A stretch of 64,000 nt of DNA, from NCBI GenBank assembly GCA_024704765.1, contig JAKMXF010000066.1, positions 927,883 to 991,882 of the forward strand, read 5' to 3'. The notes below the pieces were generated by a model that was not told the origin of the DNA, did not search any database, and saw only the letters and a program-made list of their open reading frames with translations. Source of the DNA: Oopsacas minuta. Its lineage: Eukaryota > Porifera > Hexactinellida > Lyssacinosida > Leucopsacidae. A program made the translations under genes and the position numbers. Below, one piece after another: positions 11,801 through 26,800 of the stretch (position 1 is its first letter; each line of letters starts with the position of its first letter).

Positions 11801-14800
11801 AAACTCTCTATTCAGGAATGCATCTACTATTCTGAATATTTACATTACAAATTATGAACTCAAATTTCCTATATTTCATTATCAAATATCTCTAATGGAT
11901 TCTTATACCGACACACTGCCATTTTTAGAATTCTATCTACACGCTTCTGATCATCCCTTACGGCAAACTGATGCGCTTATGTTTGAAATTACTAGTGGAG
12001 ATATTGATGGAATATTCTCACTTACTAATTCTGGTTCTCTTAGTGTAGTTAATTCTTCGCAGTTACAGCTAACCACTCAACCCACTTCTCTTACAGTCTC
12101 CGTTGCTAATTATTTGGGCCAAACAGCTCAGACTAATGTTACTATTTCAATCAGTTCTATTGCTCTGATAGAACCAGTTATTAATTTCATAATCTTGGAG
12201 AATATAACTGATAATTCTGTTGTTGGGTATATCCCTGTTTATGATAGTATCTCTATCCTTTCTGGAAATGATGATAATATATTTCAAATTATTTCTGGCG
12301 AAATTACTGTTATAAATTCCATAACATTAAATTACGAGCTACAATCTCTCTATACTCTTTCCGTATTCTTACAAAATACAACTCTACAAGTTTATGCAAT
12401 TGTAAATATAGAATTGATTGATGTCAATGAATTCGATTCAGTTTTTGCTTCGGACATGTATTATTTTTCTTTCCAATTCCCCAAAGAATACCAAAATATT
12501 TCATTTCCACTCGCTATTTTTGATAAAGATTCACATGAAGATGATTATTATCTAGACATTGAAGATAATGATAATTTAATTGTTTCTATAAACTCTAATA
12601 GATTTATTATCAACCAAACTGCCACGAATATTACCAAAACTCTAAACATTTCCTTGAAAACAGACAACGCAATAATAGACTTTGCTTACATAATTATTTA
12701 CTTTCAATCTTATGAAACTAACTCAAATCAACCAATTTTTAACAATTCAGTATTTTCATATATTATCAAAGAATCTGATAGCTTCATAGGACAACGTCTT
12801 GACGTCATAACAGCTACAGATGCTGACCAGGGCATATACGGTCAGTTAACCTACGGATTATCAGGTGATCATAATGATAGAGACTTTATTGTCCATCCAT
12901 TTACTGGCCTTATAACTATCAATTTCCCTTTGGATTATGAAACACAGTCTGATTATAACTTAGTATTATACGCCTATGATAGTGTTAGTCCATGTCTATC
13001 TGCTTCTACTCGTATTACTGTTACTGTGTTAGATTCTAATGATCATTCCCCAATATTCCAGCAAGGATTATACTCTAGTGTAATACTTGAGAATTCTACT
13101 GTCAGTACTGAGATATTACAGGTAGTAGCTGATGATGGAGATTCTATATTTGAAGATTTAACTGGTATAACTGGAGATTTCGGGTTAGTAATGTATAATT
13201 TATCCTCAAATAACACGGACTTCTCTATTAATAGTTTAGACGGGATAATATCAATTGCGCTACCATTAGACCGTGAGATGACGTCAGAGTATAATATTAC
13301 TGTAATAGCTACAGACGGAGGAGGTCTGTATGATAAAGCTATCATAATTATAACGTTATTAGATGTTAATGATAATCCTCCTATGTTTGAGAATTCTACC
13401 TTAAGCACTGAGTTATTAGAACATGCAGTGGTTGGTACTGAAATTGGCTTATTTCTTGCTACAGACCCTGATGTAGGGGTTAATGCATTTATTAATTACG
13501 AAATAATAGAAGGAAATGATGGAGGATTATTCTACCTTGATCCTGTAACACAAGCATTGTATTCTAATACATCATTTGATCGTGAGATTGTTGATACATT
13601 AATGATTACGATAGAAGCCAGAGATGCTGGAGAACCTCAGCTAACTAGCCAAGTTAGTATTGAGATTAATATTATTGATATTAATGATAATTCTCCTGAG
13701 TTTTCACACTCTCTTTATAATATTAGCATTATTGAGACTCTGCCTGTTGATAGTATTGTGTTCAATATCACTGCTACTGATCTAGATACTGGGCATAATT
13801 CTATGTTATTTTACTCGATTTTGAGTGGTAATCTGTTCGATATATTTAGCTTAGATCCTCAATCTGGTTCTTTATATCTTGAATCATCACTTGATTATGA
13901 AAGTATTCAGGATTATACACTGATTATACAAGTCACAGATGCTAATGTATTACAGTCCCGTAGTGCTAATACTACTCTATTAATATACGTTATCAATGCT
14001 AATGATAATTTCCCTGTATTTTCCCAGTTAAATTACACAGAATTCATCCCAGAATCAATTCAAGCAGATACATTTATTCTACAAGTTATGGCGTCTGATA
14101 ATGATCAAGGACCAAATGCTAGTTTGTTATATTTTCTAGACTTTACTACAGAACCTTCTACTCAGGGGTTATTCTATATTGAGTATAATACAGGAAGGAT
14201 ATTTGTTGGTAATTATAACTTTGATTTTGAGGCTATTCAAGTGTTTTCTTTTCAAGTTGTCGCTAGCGATTACAGTACTACTCCTCTAACAACTGCTGTA
14301 TTCGTATATATACTGCTTGAAAATGATAATGATAACGTCCCTATATTCCCTCAGAATATTACACAACTATTTATAGAAGAAAATTTAAATTTCCCGAATT
14401 TTATAACAACATTTAACGCAACAGATTTAGATGGAGATTCTTTAGTATACACTCTACACAAATTTACTACAGTATCAGGATGTATACAGCTATGTGGGGA
14501 TGGTTACCAATGTCAAGAATCTATTACTGATCCAAATGATTTATATTATTTCAGTATACTCGAGAATTCAGGTGAATTATATTCAAACACAACATTTGAT
14601 AGAGAATTAAGAGAAAATTATCTATTTATCTTATCAGCAAGTGATCTATTTAACGACCCTTCATATGTCTGTCTATCAATTGATATTATCGATATTAATG
14701 ATAATCCCCCTATACCCGTACAGACAGAATATTACATTGATTTAGGTGAAGAATTGTCTGTTGATGAATTTCTAACTCTACAAGCTACGGATGATGATGG

Positions 14801-17800
14801 AGGACAAAATTCAGATTTATTCTGGATGATCTCATCTATTTCCCCTCCTTATCAAGGATTCTTAATCCACCCTATGATAGGAGCTCTATCCTTGATGTAT
14901 GGACTAGACAGAGAGATTGTATCTTCCTACCAGCTCAATATAACTGTATCTGATAGGGGATTAATTCCTTTACAAGCTATTATCGCGGTTTTTATCAATG
15001 TTACTGATATCAATGATAATGAGCCTTTATTTGCTATTAATAACCAGACTATTGATGTACTAGAGAGCTCTATCCCTGGAGATATCCTTATACTATTAAA
15101 TGCTACAGATAATGATATAGCAGGCAATGCTATGGTAATATACTCACTAACTCCCAGCATATTCTTTGATATCTACCCTGAAACTGGAGAGGTTTATGTA
15201 GCTTCTGAATTGGACTATGAATCTATTACAGTTCATAACCTAATTGTAACAGCAAGGGATAATGGTATACCATCTCTTCACAGTAATATCACTTTAGAAA
15301 TATTAATAATAGACTCTAATGATAATCCACCTGTTTTCTCCTCTGACGTATATAACACTACTCTTATTGAGAATATTATTTATAACGAATCTATAATAAC
15401 TCTAATAGTAACAGATGCTGATACACTGTATGATAATACACATGTTAGTATTCAAATTATACAGATTGAGCCGAATGAACCTAATTTCTATATTTCCGGT
15501 AATGAGTTAATGTTATCTGACAGCTTAGACGCAGAAACAAGTTCAGTGTACAAACTTACAATACAAGTAACTAATGACATTCCTATCAACAATCTCGTTA
15601 CTATGACTACCATATACGTGTATATTTCAGATAAGAATGATAATCTACCTACCTTTACTTCCTCTATCTTCTTTGGATCAATTAACGAAGCCTCTTCTAT
15701 AGGATATTCTATCCTACAAGTTATTGCTATAGATAATGATGTTGATGTTAATAATTCTGAGATTTCATTCTCCTTAGAAATCAATTCTAACTCTTCCTTC
15801 TTCTCGATCAATAGTATATCAGGTGAATTAGAGTTGATAAACAGTGTAGACTTCGAAATAAATGCATTATTCACATTCAATGTAATCGCTACTGATAATG
15901 GATTACCAGCTCTAACCTCTACTTCTATCATCCAAATTACAGTAGTAGACAGTAATGATAATCCTCCTTATTTCACACAAATATTCTCTTTCTATATTCC
16001 AGAGAATACCATAGGATTATTAGGCAATATAACCGGTAGTGATGTAGATAATAATACTATTATTGAGTATGCTATTAGCTCTGCCAGCGTGTATGACGAC
16101 TCTATTGGTATTTACTATGTAATATCCTCTGACATATTCTCTATTGATCCTGTTAGCGGGATGTTAAGCTTGCTACAGGAATTAGATAGAGAATCAGCTG
16201 ATACATATTTAGTTGAGATTACTATTTCAGATTCTATACACTTTACTTCTGTTAATGTTACAGTATATATAACTGATACTAATGATAATACCCCTGTGAC
16301 TGGACAGCCTAGCTATACCCTACAGATATATGAAGGTAATGACGTATTAGATTCTGTATTTATACCAGAGGTAATAGATTTAGATATCGACATTAATGCT
16401 GTGCTTATATTCAAATTCTCATCAAGATATCCTTCTGATGGATTTAGCATAGATATCAATACAGGTGAAGTTCTCGTCGAATTTGTATTGGACAGAGAAA
16501 GCGAGGAGGTTTATACTTTGGAGATAGAGATCACAAATTTGGGTACTCCTGCATTGTTTTCTTACACTGTATTAGATATACAAGTATTAGATGTTAATGA
16601 CAACATTCCTGTGATATCACAACCTAGTTACCAATTCAATATTCTAGAAAATTCTCCTTTTGGCTTGCATATTGAAAATTTTAACGCTACTGATGATGAT
16701 ATTGAGCTCAATGGGGAATTGGAATTCTTCCTAAATGACTTGTCTTTGCCATTTCATGTATTCACGAATGGTAGTCTGTATCTTGATAGTGATATTGATT
16801 ATGAAACTTTACGATTTTATAACTTCTCGTTATTTGTCAGAGATCTAGGCTCACCACCTCTGACAACCTCCTCACAATTATCAATACATATAATAGATAC
16901 AAATGATAATAATCCTATGTTTGAGAATACTCCGTTAACCGTGTCCATTAGCGAATATACCCCTACGCTATCTACTGTATTCACGTTAACTGCTAGTGAT
17001 ATTGATGCCACAACCAATGCAGAATATTATTTCGCGATTAATCAAGGAAATACAGAATTTAAATTCTCTATTGACGAGCTTACAGGAGAAATATTCACGA
17101 TAGATACAATTGATTATGAGTTGACTGAGTCATATGAATTATCTGTGCTGGTTATTGATAGAGGGACACCAACTTTATTCTCAACAGAGCAATTGGAGAT
17201 ACAATTAATTGACGAGAATGATAATATCCCAATGTTTTCTGAATTTGAATATCAATTTTCTATTCCAGAGGATTTTCCTATTCATACATCCATCTATAGA
17301 GTATATGCTAGTGACTTAGATAGCGGATTGAATAGTTTGATTGAATTTTCAATAGATTTGGAGGATATTTTCAGTATTAATTCAACTTCTGGTGAAATAC
17401 AATTACTTCAAGAGTTAAATTTTGAAGAAAAACGCATTTATTCTCTACAAATTACTGCCAAAGATAATGGAAATCCTCAGCAATCATCTTCAGCTTATCT
17501 ACATTTACAGCTATTGGATGTTAATGAATATCCTCCATATTTCCCTTTGACAGAAGTTGTAATTTTCATTTCTAACTCTATCTTAATTGGATCACAAATA
17601 TTCCAAACAACTGCGTACGATTTAGATTATTATGGAACTCCTATTTCATATGAATTACTATCAAACCCCCTCAATCAGTATATTAATATTAACTCACAAG
17701 ATGGTGATATATACCTAGAGAATTTATTTTCTGGTTTGACCGGTAATTATTCTCTAATAATTCAAGCCTCTGACGGTGATTACTACTCACAAATGTCTTT

Positions 17801-20800
17801 GAAAATTGTCCTACATGATGCTAATGCATTTTCTCTATCATTCAGTCAACCTTCCTTCTATTTTTTAATACCAGATAACTCTAATGTAGGGAGTATAGTA
17901 GCTGACGTCACTGGTTATAATATTGATATATTTGATATTTCTACTAACACTGAATCCAGTCAATTATTCTCAATAACAGCTGATGGGGATATTATATTGC
18001 TGGATTTTCTAGATCCACAGACTGTCTATTCCTCTAATTTATTCGCTATGAACTCACAAGACACGATACAGACTGTAATTACTATTGAAGTATTTGCAAC
18101 ACAGAATAATCCCCCGATATTCTCATCATTGAATTACTATGTACATCTGTCAGAAGCTTTACCAATAGCTACAACCTTCCTAACAATATATGCTATAGAT
18201 AATGACGTCACTGATCAAGGTGTAAGCATTTCTTATACGATTTCCGATGGAGATGAGTTTGCTTTGTTTTCTATTGACAGTCAAACTGGTAGACTTTCAA
18301 TAGCCGAGAAAATTGACAGAGAAATAACTCCACTATTTAATCTTACTATACAAGCTGCTGGTAATGGAATAGGTATGACGTATGTAGTAATTATTATTGA
18401 TGACGTTAATGATAATGCTCCAGTATTCTCAGAAGACGTTTACCGTGCTACTGTCGTATCCGATATACCTGCAGGTACTTTGATACTACAAGCTATAGCG
18501 AATGATAATGATGCGGGAAGGAACAGTGACATATCTTATGCAATTGTATCACAGCCCATCCCCAGCTTGTTTGCTATAGATCCTTACAGCGGTGATATCA
18601 GACTGAATAGTAGTCTTATTGTGTACGATTACAAGAGCTATGCTTTCTACATTTCAGCAACAGATAACGGTCTGCCTTTACGACTAACTACAGAAATACA
18701 GGTGTATTTTACTATTGATCATCCCAACCTATATGATCCTGTGTTCACTACTCTATCTACTAATAGTACTATCCCTGAGACAACTCAAGATGGAACTCTT
18801 ATAGCAATATTCTATGCATTTGATCTTGATACTAACACCAGTGATGGAGTATATTACTCTTTATCTAATTATGAAAACCTTCCATTCTCACTGAGTAATA
18901 AGGGAGAGTTATACTTGACAAGTACGCTAGATTATCTGCAAGCTATAGTGTACAGGTTTGTAATTACAGCAACAGATAGTGGTACTCCTACAAGAAATTC
19001 GACGTTAGATTTTGCAGTATTCGTTGAGGATATCAACAACCATCTTCCTATCTTCTCACAGGATTCATACGAAATGATTCTCTCTGAGAACTATCAAATA
19101 CAAACTCCCTTTATAACAATCTCTGCTACAGATTTGGATGCAACCTCTATAACATATATAATCTCCCTAAATAGCTATATAGAGAATGGCGAGGCTATCT
19201 TCTCTATTAGCTCTGATACAGGAGTTATGTCGTTAGCTATTCCATTAGATTACGAAACCCTGGTGACACATGAATTGCTGATCACTGCAAGAGATCAGGG
19301 CTACTCTATTACTCAATTCAACAGCGTAACGCTTACAGTTATGGTACAAAATGTGAATGATAATCCTCCTATATTTTCCCCCACCACAAGCATTACAGCA
19401 ATCGTACCTAGACTATCTATGGCTGGTATATTTGTTAGCACAGTATCTGCTACTGATTTGGATAGCGTATCTATTCTATACTCTATTCTGTCTGGGAATG
19501 GAGATGGTTTGTTTGCTGTTGACGGGGAAACTGGCGATGTTACACTAGCTAGAGATGTTGGGGCATTTGCTGATAGTTTGTACAATGTGCAGTTGTTAGC
19601 TTTTGATGGAGAGTTGAGTTCTACTGGCTTATTACAGATTGAGATTAGTGATAATGCAAGTTATTGCTATGGTAAGTTTGCAGTACATTTACTACTCAGA
19701 TGAACATTGGGTAAATTCAATTTTATGATTATCTGACAAGGTGGCCGAGTGGTTAAGGCGATGGACTGCTAATCCATTGGGCTCTGCCCGCATGGGTTCG
19801 AATCCCATCTTTGTCGTAAACCTTTTGCTCGGCTTCAGAATAACCCCAAATATATTGTAATTATGAAACTAAGGATGCTACTTTTTCTACTTTTCTTATT
19901 TTCTAATTTAGATGGCTTATGTACTGATGTGTTACCTAGCGTGATCTGTACTACAGCTGATTGTACTACTTGTCCTCTTGACTTTGTAAGTTCTGGTATT
20001 TTTCATGTACTTCAATGTTTCTTTTATCTTTTGTTTCCCTCTTAGATCTTATCAACTACATCTACTTTTTGCTTCCTTTATACCTGCTTCTCTTCAGATG
20101 AGGTACAATAGACTATCATAGCTCTAACATTATACTGTAATTGTTTGTTTATATATTTCATTTAGTATCTTTGTGGAGAACAACAACCAGGCTGTATATC
20201 CTACTCATTACAATGCAATGGAGTTTGTAGTTTAAACTACTCGTTATGTGCTGCAGACAATCTCTGTTATCCAAACACTATTTCATCATTACCATGTGAT
20301 AATCAGAACACCATATGTCTTAATGGTTATATTCTAGTTCAGCTTTCTGATCAATCTCGTGTATGTACTCACCCTTCAGATCTACCAGCTATGGGTCAGA
20401 TCTGCAATACCCTCGGGAAAGTATATTGTGATGAGATTGATTCTTGTCAGAATATTCAAAATAACCCGTCTCTATGTCAACTGTGTTCTTCCCAAGAATT
20501 TCAGTGTCCAGACACAAATGAGTGTGTATCTTCTTCCAAAATGTGTTGTAGTACTAGTGACTATTTCTGTAACATAACAGATTCATGTCTATCAGCTGAT
20601 CTCTCATGTCCTCCTGTATCCTCTAATATAGCACCAACAATTCCTTCTAAAGCTATTCTACTTCCCTCCAGCTCCCTAGGATCCGTCATAGGATTACTAT
20701 TAGGCGATGGAACAGCTGTAGGAGTAGACACTCAGATGGAAGAGGTTGCGATTGCTATTATCTGTCAGTTCCCTGTAGATAATCTATCAGGTTATTGGCA

Positions 20801-23800
20801 GTATATAAAGTGTAGAGATGGTCCTACAGATGTGTATGGCGCCTGTAGTGTACTAGAGTATCCGTGGATAGATTTACCAGTCACAACCTCAATAGATAAT
20901 GCGTTTATCCTCCCTCCCAATTATCGTATTAGATTTGTCCGTATGCAGACAGTACTTGAGGGTAGTGTATGGTTACGAGCTCATCTCTGGGACGGATTTA
21001 ATGAAGCTGTAGAGACTGATTCATTGTCTGTAGTACGTGAGGCGGATCCTCATTTTGCATTTCTTCCTCCATTCGAATCTAATTCTGCTTTCAGTCAGGA
21101 ATATTTATATTTTGTTTCTATTTTCAATCCGGTTACTTCTTTCCCAGCTTTTATATCCCCCAATATAGTATCATTCCCAGATATAGAAGAAGATTATTCT
21201 AGTTTACAGAATAATGGTGTGTTGTTGAGTGAGCTGTTGGGTGGAGTGTACTCTCCCAATCTGTATGTGATTAGCACTACAGTTGTATTGGGTAAGTACA
21301 CAAATACTTTGCAATCAATTCTTCATTATATAACTTTACTTCTGTTTAGGTCTCCCGCCATCAGAAGCTACAGATATACAGAATAGTTTACCATCATCTT
21401 CACTGACATCTTATTTCAGCTCTGTAGTATCCACTAACATAATCAGAAGTAGGAGATTATCTGTTACTGCTGGATTCTTGTTAGCTAGTGTTAATGATGA
21501 CCAAGGGGTGTGGCAGGTAATTTATAGCTACTGTAGGTTGTTCTTATACCAGAAGATAAATAATAATTGTATCCTCTAATTAGGTGACAGCTACTGGTAG
21601 ACAATCAGACTGGTACCCGATCACTTCAATACTCGACAATACAAACCAATTATTATATATACCACTAGAATCAAGAGTTAGATTCATACCGAATGAACAC
21701 ACACACAGTACTGCTACAATATCGATACATCCATGGGATGGTACTAGCCAGGGCTTATCAATGCAAACTGTAACAATTCGTGACGTAACCTATCAAGTAG
21801 CTAATGTGTTACCTACAGCATTCGCATTAGGAGATGCTAATAGCATGTCACTACATATAATCAGTGCCCCAGATAATCCAGTAGTTATTATTAATGAGTT
21901 ATTACTACCTACTATACCATATTTTATACAATATCGGAGAGATAATGTGTTTGTTATTGAGTTAGAGATGAGTGTTGATATGTTTAAGCAACAGCAGGAT
22001 TTGTTAAGTAATTATTTTGCTGTTTTATTCCACTCAACTGTAAGCATTTTATACTTTGAGCCTCTGGCTAGTATCAGGTAAGTTTGCACAATAATAGCAT
22101 TTACAAGTACTTTATTATTGCAATATTTTAGGTGTTTAGCTAGCTTCCGAGTAGAAGAACTACAGCTATCACTCTCTGATATATCTACTGAGCTAGAGCT
22201 AAGTAAAGATGTGTTAGTTAGCTTAGGATTTAATATAACACAAGTTACACAAGGTAAGTTAATTAAATATAACAAATAATGAGGTAATTGTTTATACTTG
22301 TATCATATAATCAATTAGATACATTTGTGGGACAGGGACATGGCTGCTTTGATTCCTCTCTGTATGCTCCTAACACCGGAGAATCTGCTGGAGTAATAGC
22401 TAATACTAACGGATATGATGGAGATGATGATATTATGGGATTAGCAGTAGTTCAGTATACCGGTGATATGCATGGAATATGGCAATACTATAGGTCAGAT
22501 GTACCTCCAAGTGTATGTAACTCTCTGGTAGTTAACTGGATAACATTACCTGATTCTATTTCTGAGACGAATGCTTTCCTGCTACGTCCATCAGATTGTG
22601 TTAGATTCTCTCCTCACCCTCAATCATACTGGCTAATCAGTACAGCTCCAACTCTAACAGTGAAGTTATGGGATATTTCTGTAGGGAGTATTACACAGGA
22701 GAATGATATGTATCATGCTAATACAGATCCTTATACTACAACTGTACACTCTACCATTAATCCTATAGGTTTGTTAGTTATATAAACTTACGTAGATACA
22801 CGTCATCTTAACTTTTTATATTCACAGGGCTATTCAGTACAGATACTATACGAGTAATAGCACACAGACAAGACTGTACTGGATCAGCTGATTCTAATAA
22901 TGTGTATGATGCATGCTGTATCTGTGGAGGGTCTGGTACTACCTGTATGGGATGTAAGACTAATGTATCTATAGCAGTACAGTATGATACATGTCGTGTG
23001 TGTGGAGGAGATGATTCTACTTGTGCAGGATGTGATTTAGTACCATTCTCTTATTCACAAGTTGATGAGGGAAACATTTGTAGGTAAGAACGTTTTATAT
23101 CAGATCTATCCTATGAGATTTATATTATTAATATTTTAGGTCTGATTCATCCAACCTCGCTCCTGGTCAAGTAACAACATACTTTGACTGTGAAGATACT
23201 CCCTTTGGGCTAGCACTTGTAGATGATTGTAATGCTTGTACAGAGGGAGATTCAGTTAAGGAATACAATTATCTAAAGTGAGTTATTCCCATTCATATTA
23301 CCTTTAAATGAATATTTAATTAACACTATTATACTCATTAATAATACAAACTCTATATAGCAACACTCTCAGTAAATGGAATAATAATAACAGTATTATT
23401 TAACCTTTCTTTTATGACTGTGAATATGGGTCTGTCATCAGCTGATTGTTTCCAAGTTTCAGCCATCAAACTATACACATCATCCGGACAACCATCTGGT
23501 TGTAATGGTATTTCACCTCCTTGTATGAAATCTACAATCTCTTCGTTAGTATTTTCCTGCCATGGCTTGCGACCTAACGTCCATATTTCATACAGCGTCA
23601 TTCCAAATGCCCAAACATCCGATTTCTCTGAAAACCTATTATATAAAACAGACTCAGGCGCGCTCCAACGTAAAGGTATCCTCCCGCCTTTAGATCTGTA
23701 GTAATCATCTGATCTTAGGTCTCTTGACATACCGAAATCAGCCACTCGACAAGACATATCATTAGCTATTAGGATATTCCTTGCTGCCAAATCACGATGG

Positions 23801-26800
23801 ATGAATTTCTTCATTGCTAAGTGCTCCATACCATCAGCAATATCTCTACAGAATCTGAGTAGCAGCTTTTGAAGTTTGCTAGCGTTTTGGTAGTTATATT
23901 CCTGTGAATGACATAACTGCATTAAATACTGCCTTAACTCAATGTTAAGTAGCTCTGTAACAATCATATGAGGCTGTACTGTAGTGACGACACCAATAAA
24001 TTTGAGGATGTTTGGATGATCGAATTGTGAGAGAATCGCCGCTTCCCGAATAAACGCAACTTTAACATCGTTATTAACTTCTTCCCGTAACGTTTTTATA
24101 GCAACTTTTAAATCCCCGTACTTACTAGTGTAAACTGCATGACATATTACTCCGAAATTTCCTGTAGCAAACACGTCGCCTATCTTAAGATTATCCAATG
24201 ATATTTCATATGATCTAGGTCCTATACTGTTAGATAGCTCAGCTAGATTATAGGGTGGGTCTATGTATTCTAACTGCTCTCTCTTCCTATCTCTGAGTAG
24301 TTTGTTTATAATGTCATTCTCTTCTGATATTGTTTCGAGGTTACTTGATTGAGTAACTAGCTTATGGTAGAAGCTAACATTACTACCATGGCTTGCTGTA
24401 AGATCCTCCTGTTGTGTTAGAGGGATAATGTTGTTGTTTTGAAATACTGTGCAATTTCCCTGCTGTGATGTATTATTCCCTGAATATATACAGTTGTTAC
24501 TGCTAAGCTCAAAATAGTTATTCTCTCCTTGTCTATTCAATGAATGATGTCCTATTTCCGGACCAGGGACTACCTCATATATCCTCTCACTATGTTCCAT
24601 CCCCTGATCTACTACGTTAGAAAAATACGTGGAATCTGCTACTGCAGATCTGTCGAATGTTTGGTTAGGGCTGTTCATTAAATTATTTGATTCCGTCTGT
24701 AAGGTTTGAATCCGTCTGTTAGTTCTCTTATATCTCCTCATTTTCACGTATGTACGGGTTAAGCAACAAATTAAGATTACTATTATCACTATGGATAGCA
24801 GTAGGAAAATTATGAAAATTATCGAAAGGATTATCCGTACTGCTTTTCGTCTCTCACTTCCTGTACAGTCATCTTCTATACAATCTTGTGTAGGAAATTG
24901 AGTGCTATTAGTTTGTGTAGAGTTCATAAAGACTGTTGTGTTGCTTGTTAGATTAGTGGTAGTATTTGTATAGGATTGTGGAGTGTAAGTACTAGCATTT
25001 ATTGATATAGGTAGAGTTGTGCTTACGTTCTCTGTAGTTATATTAGTTGGTGAAATTTGTGTTGTATTATTTTCCGGACCAAGTGTTGTTGTTATTGTTG
25101 CATTTGTTGCCATCATAGTTGTTGTGCTCCTAGTTTCACAGCTATTCCCTGAATACCCATCCGTACACACGCATCTCTCTTCAAAACAGAATCCTCCGTT
25201 AATACAGTCATCTTGACATAAACAGGTTTTGAATTCATTCACTCTTTCACACATCCCTAATGCTTCACACTGAGCCATGCTTGCGCATTGTTGACACTGT
25301 ACCTTACTAACCAGCTGACATGCTGATAGTTCCTTTGTGTGATTACATTGTGTTAGAGAAGTTTCATTACCAATACAATCTAAAGCTGATAATTTCAATA
25401 ATCCATCACATAGCAGTGGAGTTATTGTTATATCTCTCTCTTTAGCTTCCAAATATCCAAATCTTTTGCAGTATACTTCATTATTTTGATATATCCCATC
25501 ATTCCATCCAGCTGCACAGATATATGTCCATCCTAGATATATTCCATTATTATAACATACTTGTATTACGTCATGAGGTAGTCCTATATCAATGGTTCGT
25601 TCATCACCTTCCCTACTGCAGATTTCAGCATTATTTAACACACAAATAGTGACTAGAATTGTCAATAAGGTAATCAATCTTTTAAGCGACATTCCTTCAG
25701 TTTAGAATGAATAATCTTTTCTAATCTTTTTATACTTGTTATTTTTGGATGCTTATTTTCTGAGAATTAGACGCCTTCATTTTTAGTTAATTAATGGTCC
25801 AATTATCGGTCAATATATTTTTCATGATACATAGATATATCAACATACATCCTTGTGATTGCATTTTCCTCAGAAATACCAAATTACTATTATGTGATAG
25901 AATATATTCTTCCAATGAGGATTACTTTTTGGTTAATTTTTATCATTAATTTGGTTGCTTAACTTATTCCAATTACAAAGATCTTCTATGCTTACGTAGA
26001 TTTCTATTTAGTATTTCTAAGCACTTTCCGTGATACTTCCAATCTGTACAGATTATCCTATTTCATAGAATAATACATTATAAGTCTGTGTGTGTGTTAT
26101 ACATCATCCAATTACTGATTATTTCTATGTATTTTCTCGAATTCTGTCCCACAGGGATTGCGATGGAGTATGTGACGGTACAGCTTCTATTACTTCCTGT
26201 GGGTTATGTACTGGTGGTACAACAGGATTACCAGTAGATTACCCACTAGATTGTAGAGGTATTTGCTTTGGTAACTATACTACAGATTCTTGTGGAGTTT
26301 GTCAGCTAATTTCTAATCCGATTGATTACAGAGATTGTTCAGGAGAATGTTTTGGCAATGCAAAGGTATGGAGCCTTGCGTATTATTTAATCACATGTAA
26401 TTCATTTTTTTCTATTAGATCGATCAATGCGGTACTTGTTACGGAGGCTCATCAGCTGTTCCATCAGCGGATTCACTATTAGACCAGTGTGACATGTGTG
26501 GAGGAGACGGCACTAGTTGTATTGGATGTGATAATACTATTGGTTCTGAGGTTGATAATTGTGGAGAATGCGAGGGAGATAATTGCGATTGTATAAAGGT
26601 AAGAATAATATCTTACGTATAGTGATCTTTTTATAATAATCTACTATAGGTAACTCAAGTCTATCCTACAAGCATACTATCAGGAGAGCAGACCTATGTG
26701 ATAGTGGATGGAGCTGGTTTATTCTTCAAACCTGATCCTCTATCTCCATCAACATATGATAACGGATCATATCTTCCTTTATGTGGCGGAATCAGACAAT

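Larger units (their letters stand above)
22876..26598 (+). other. Cysteine-rich CGxCxG repeats of the giant cadherin
   Basis: Exons 22828-23083, 23140-23277, 26155-26365 and 26419-26598 encode repeated units such as [47 protein letters not shown] and [14 protein letters not shown]. Similar CGVCxGD units occur in ADAMTS cysteine-rich regions and in many secreted repeat proteins. They probably form a disulfide-rich stalk between the cadherin and REJ-like parts. Confidence 0.65.

Noticed and set aside
11102-19585. Several minus-strand frames of 66-147 residues opposite the large cadherin exon
   Set aside because: They are antisense shadows of repeated cadherin coding sequence and share its periodicity.
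19863-20045. 60-residue plus frame starting [13 protein letters not shown]
   Set aside because: It resembles a signal peptide but is intron sequence running into cadherin exon 19912-19985; the phase 1 join explains the exon.
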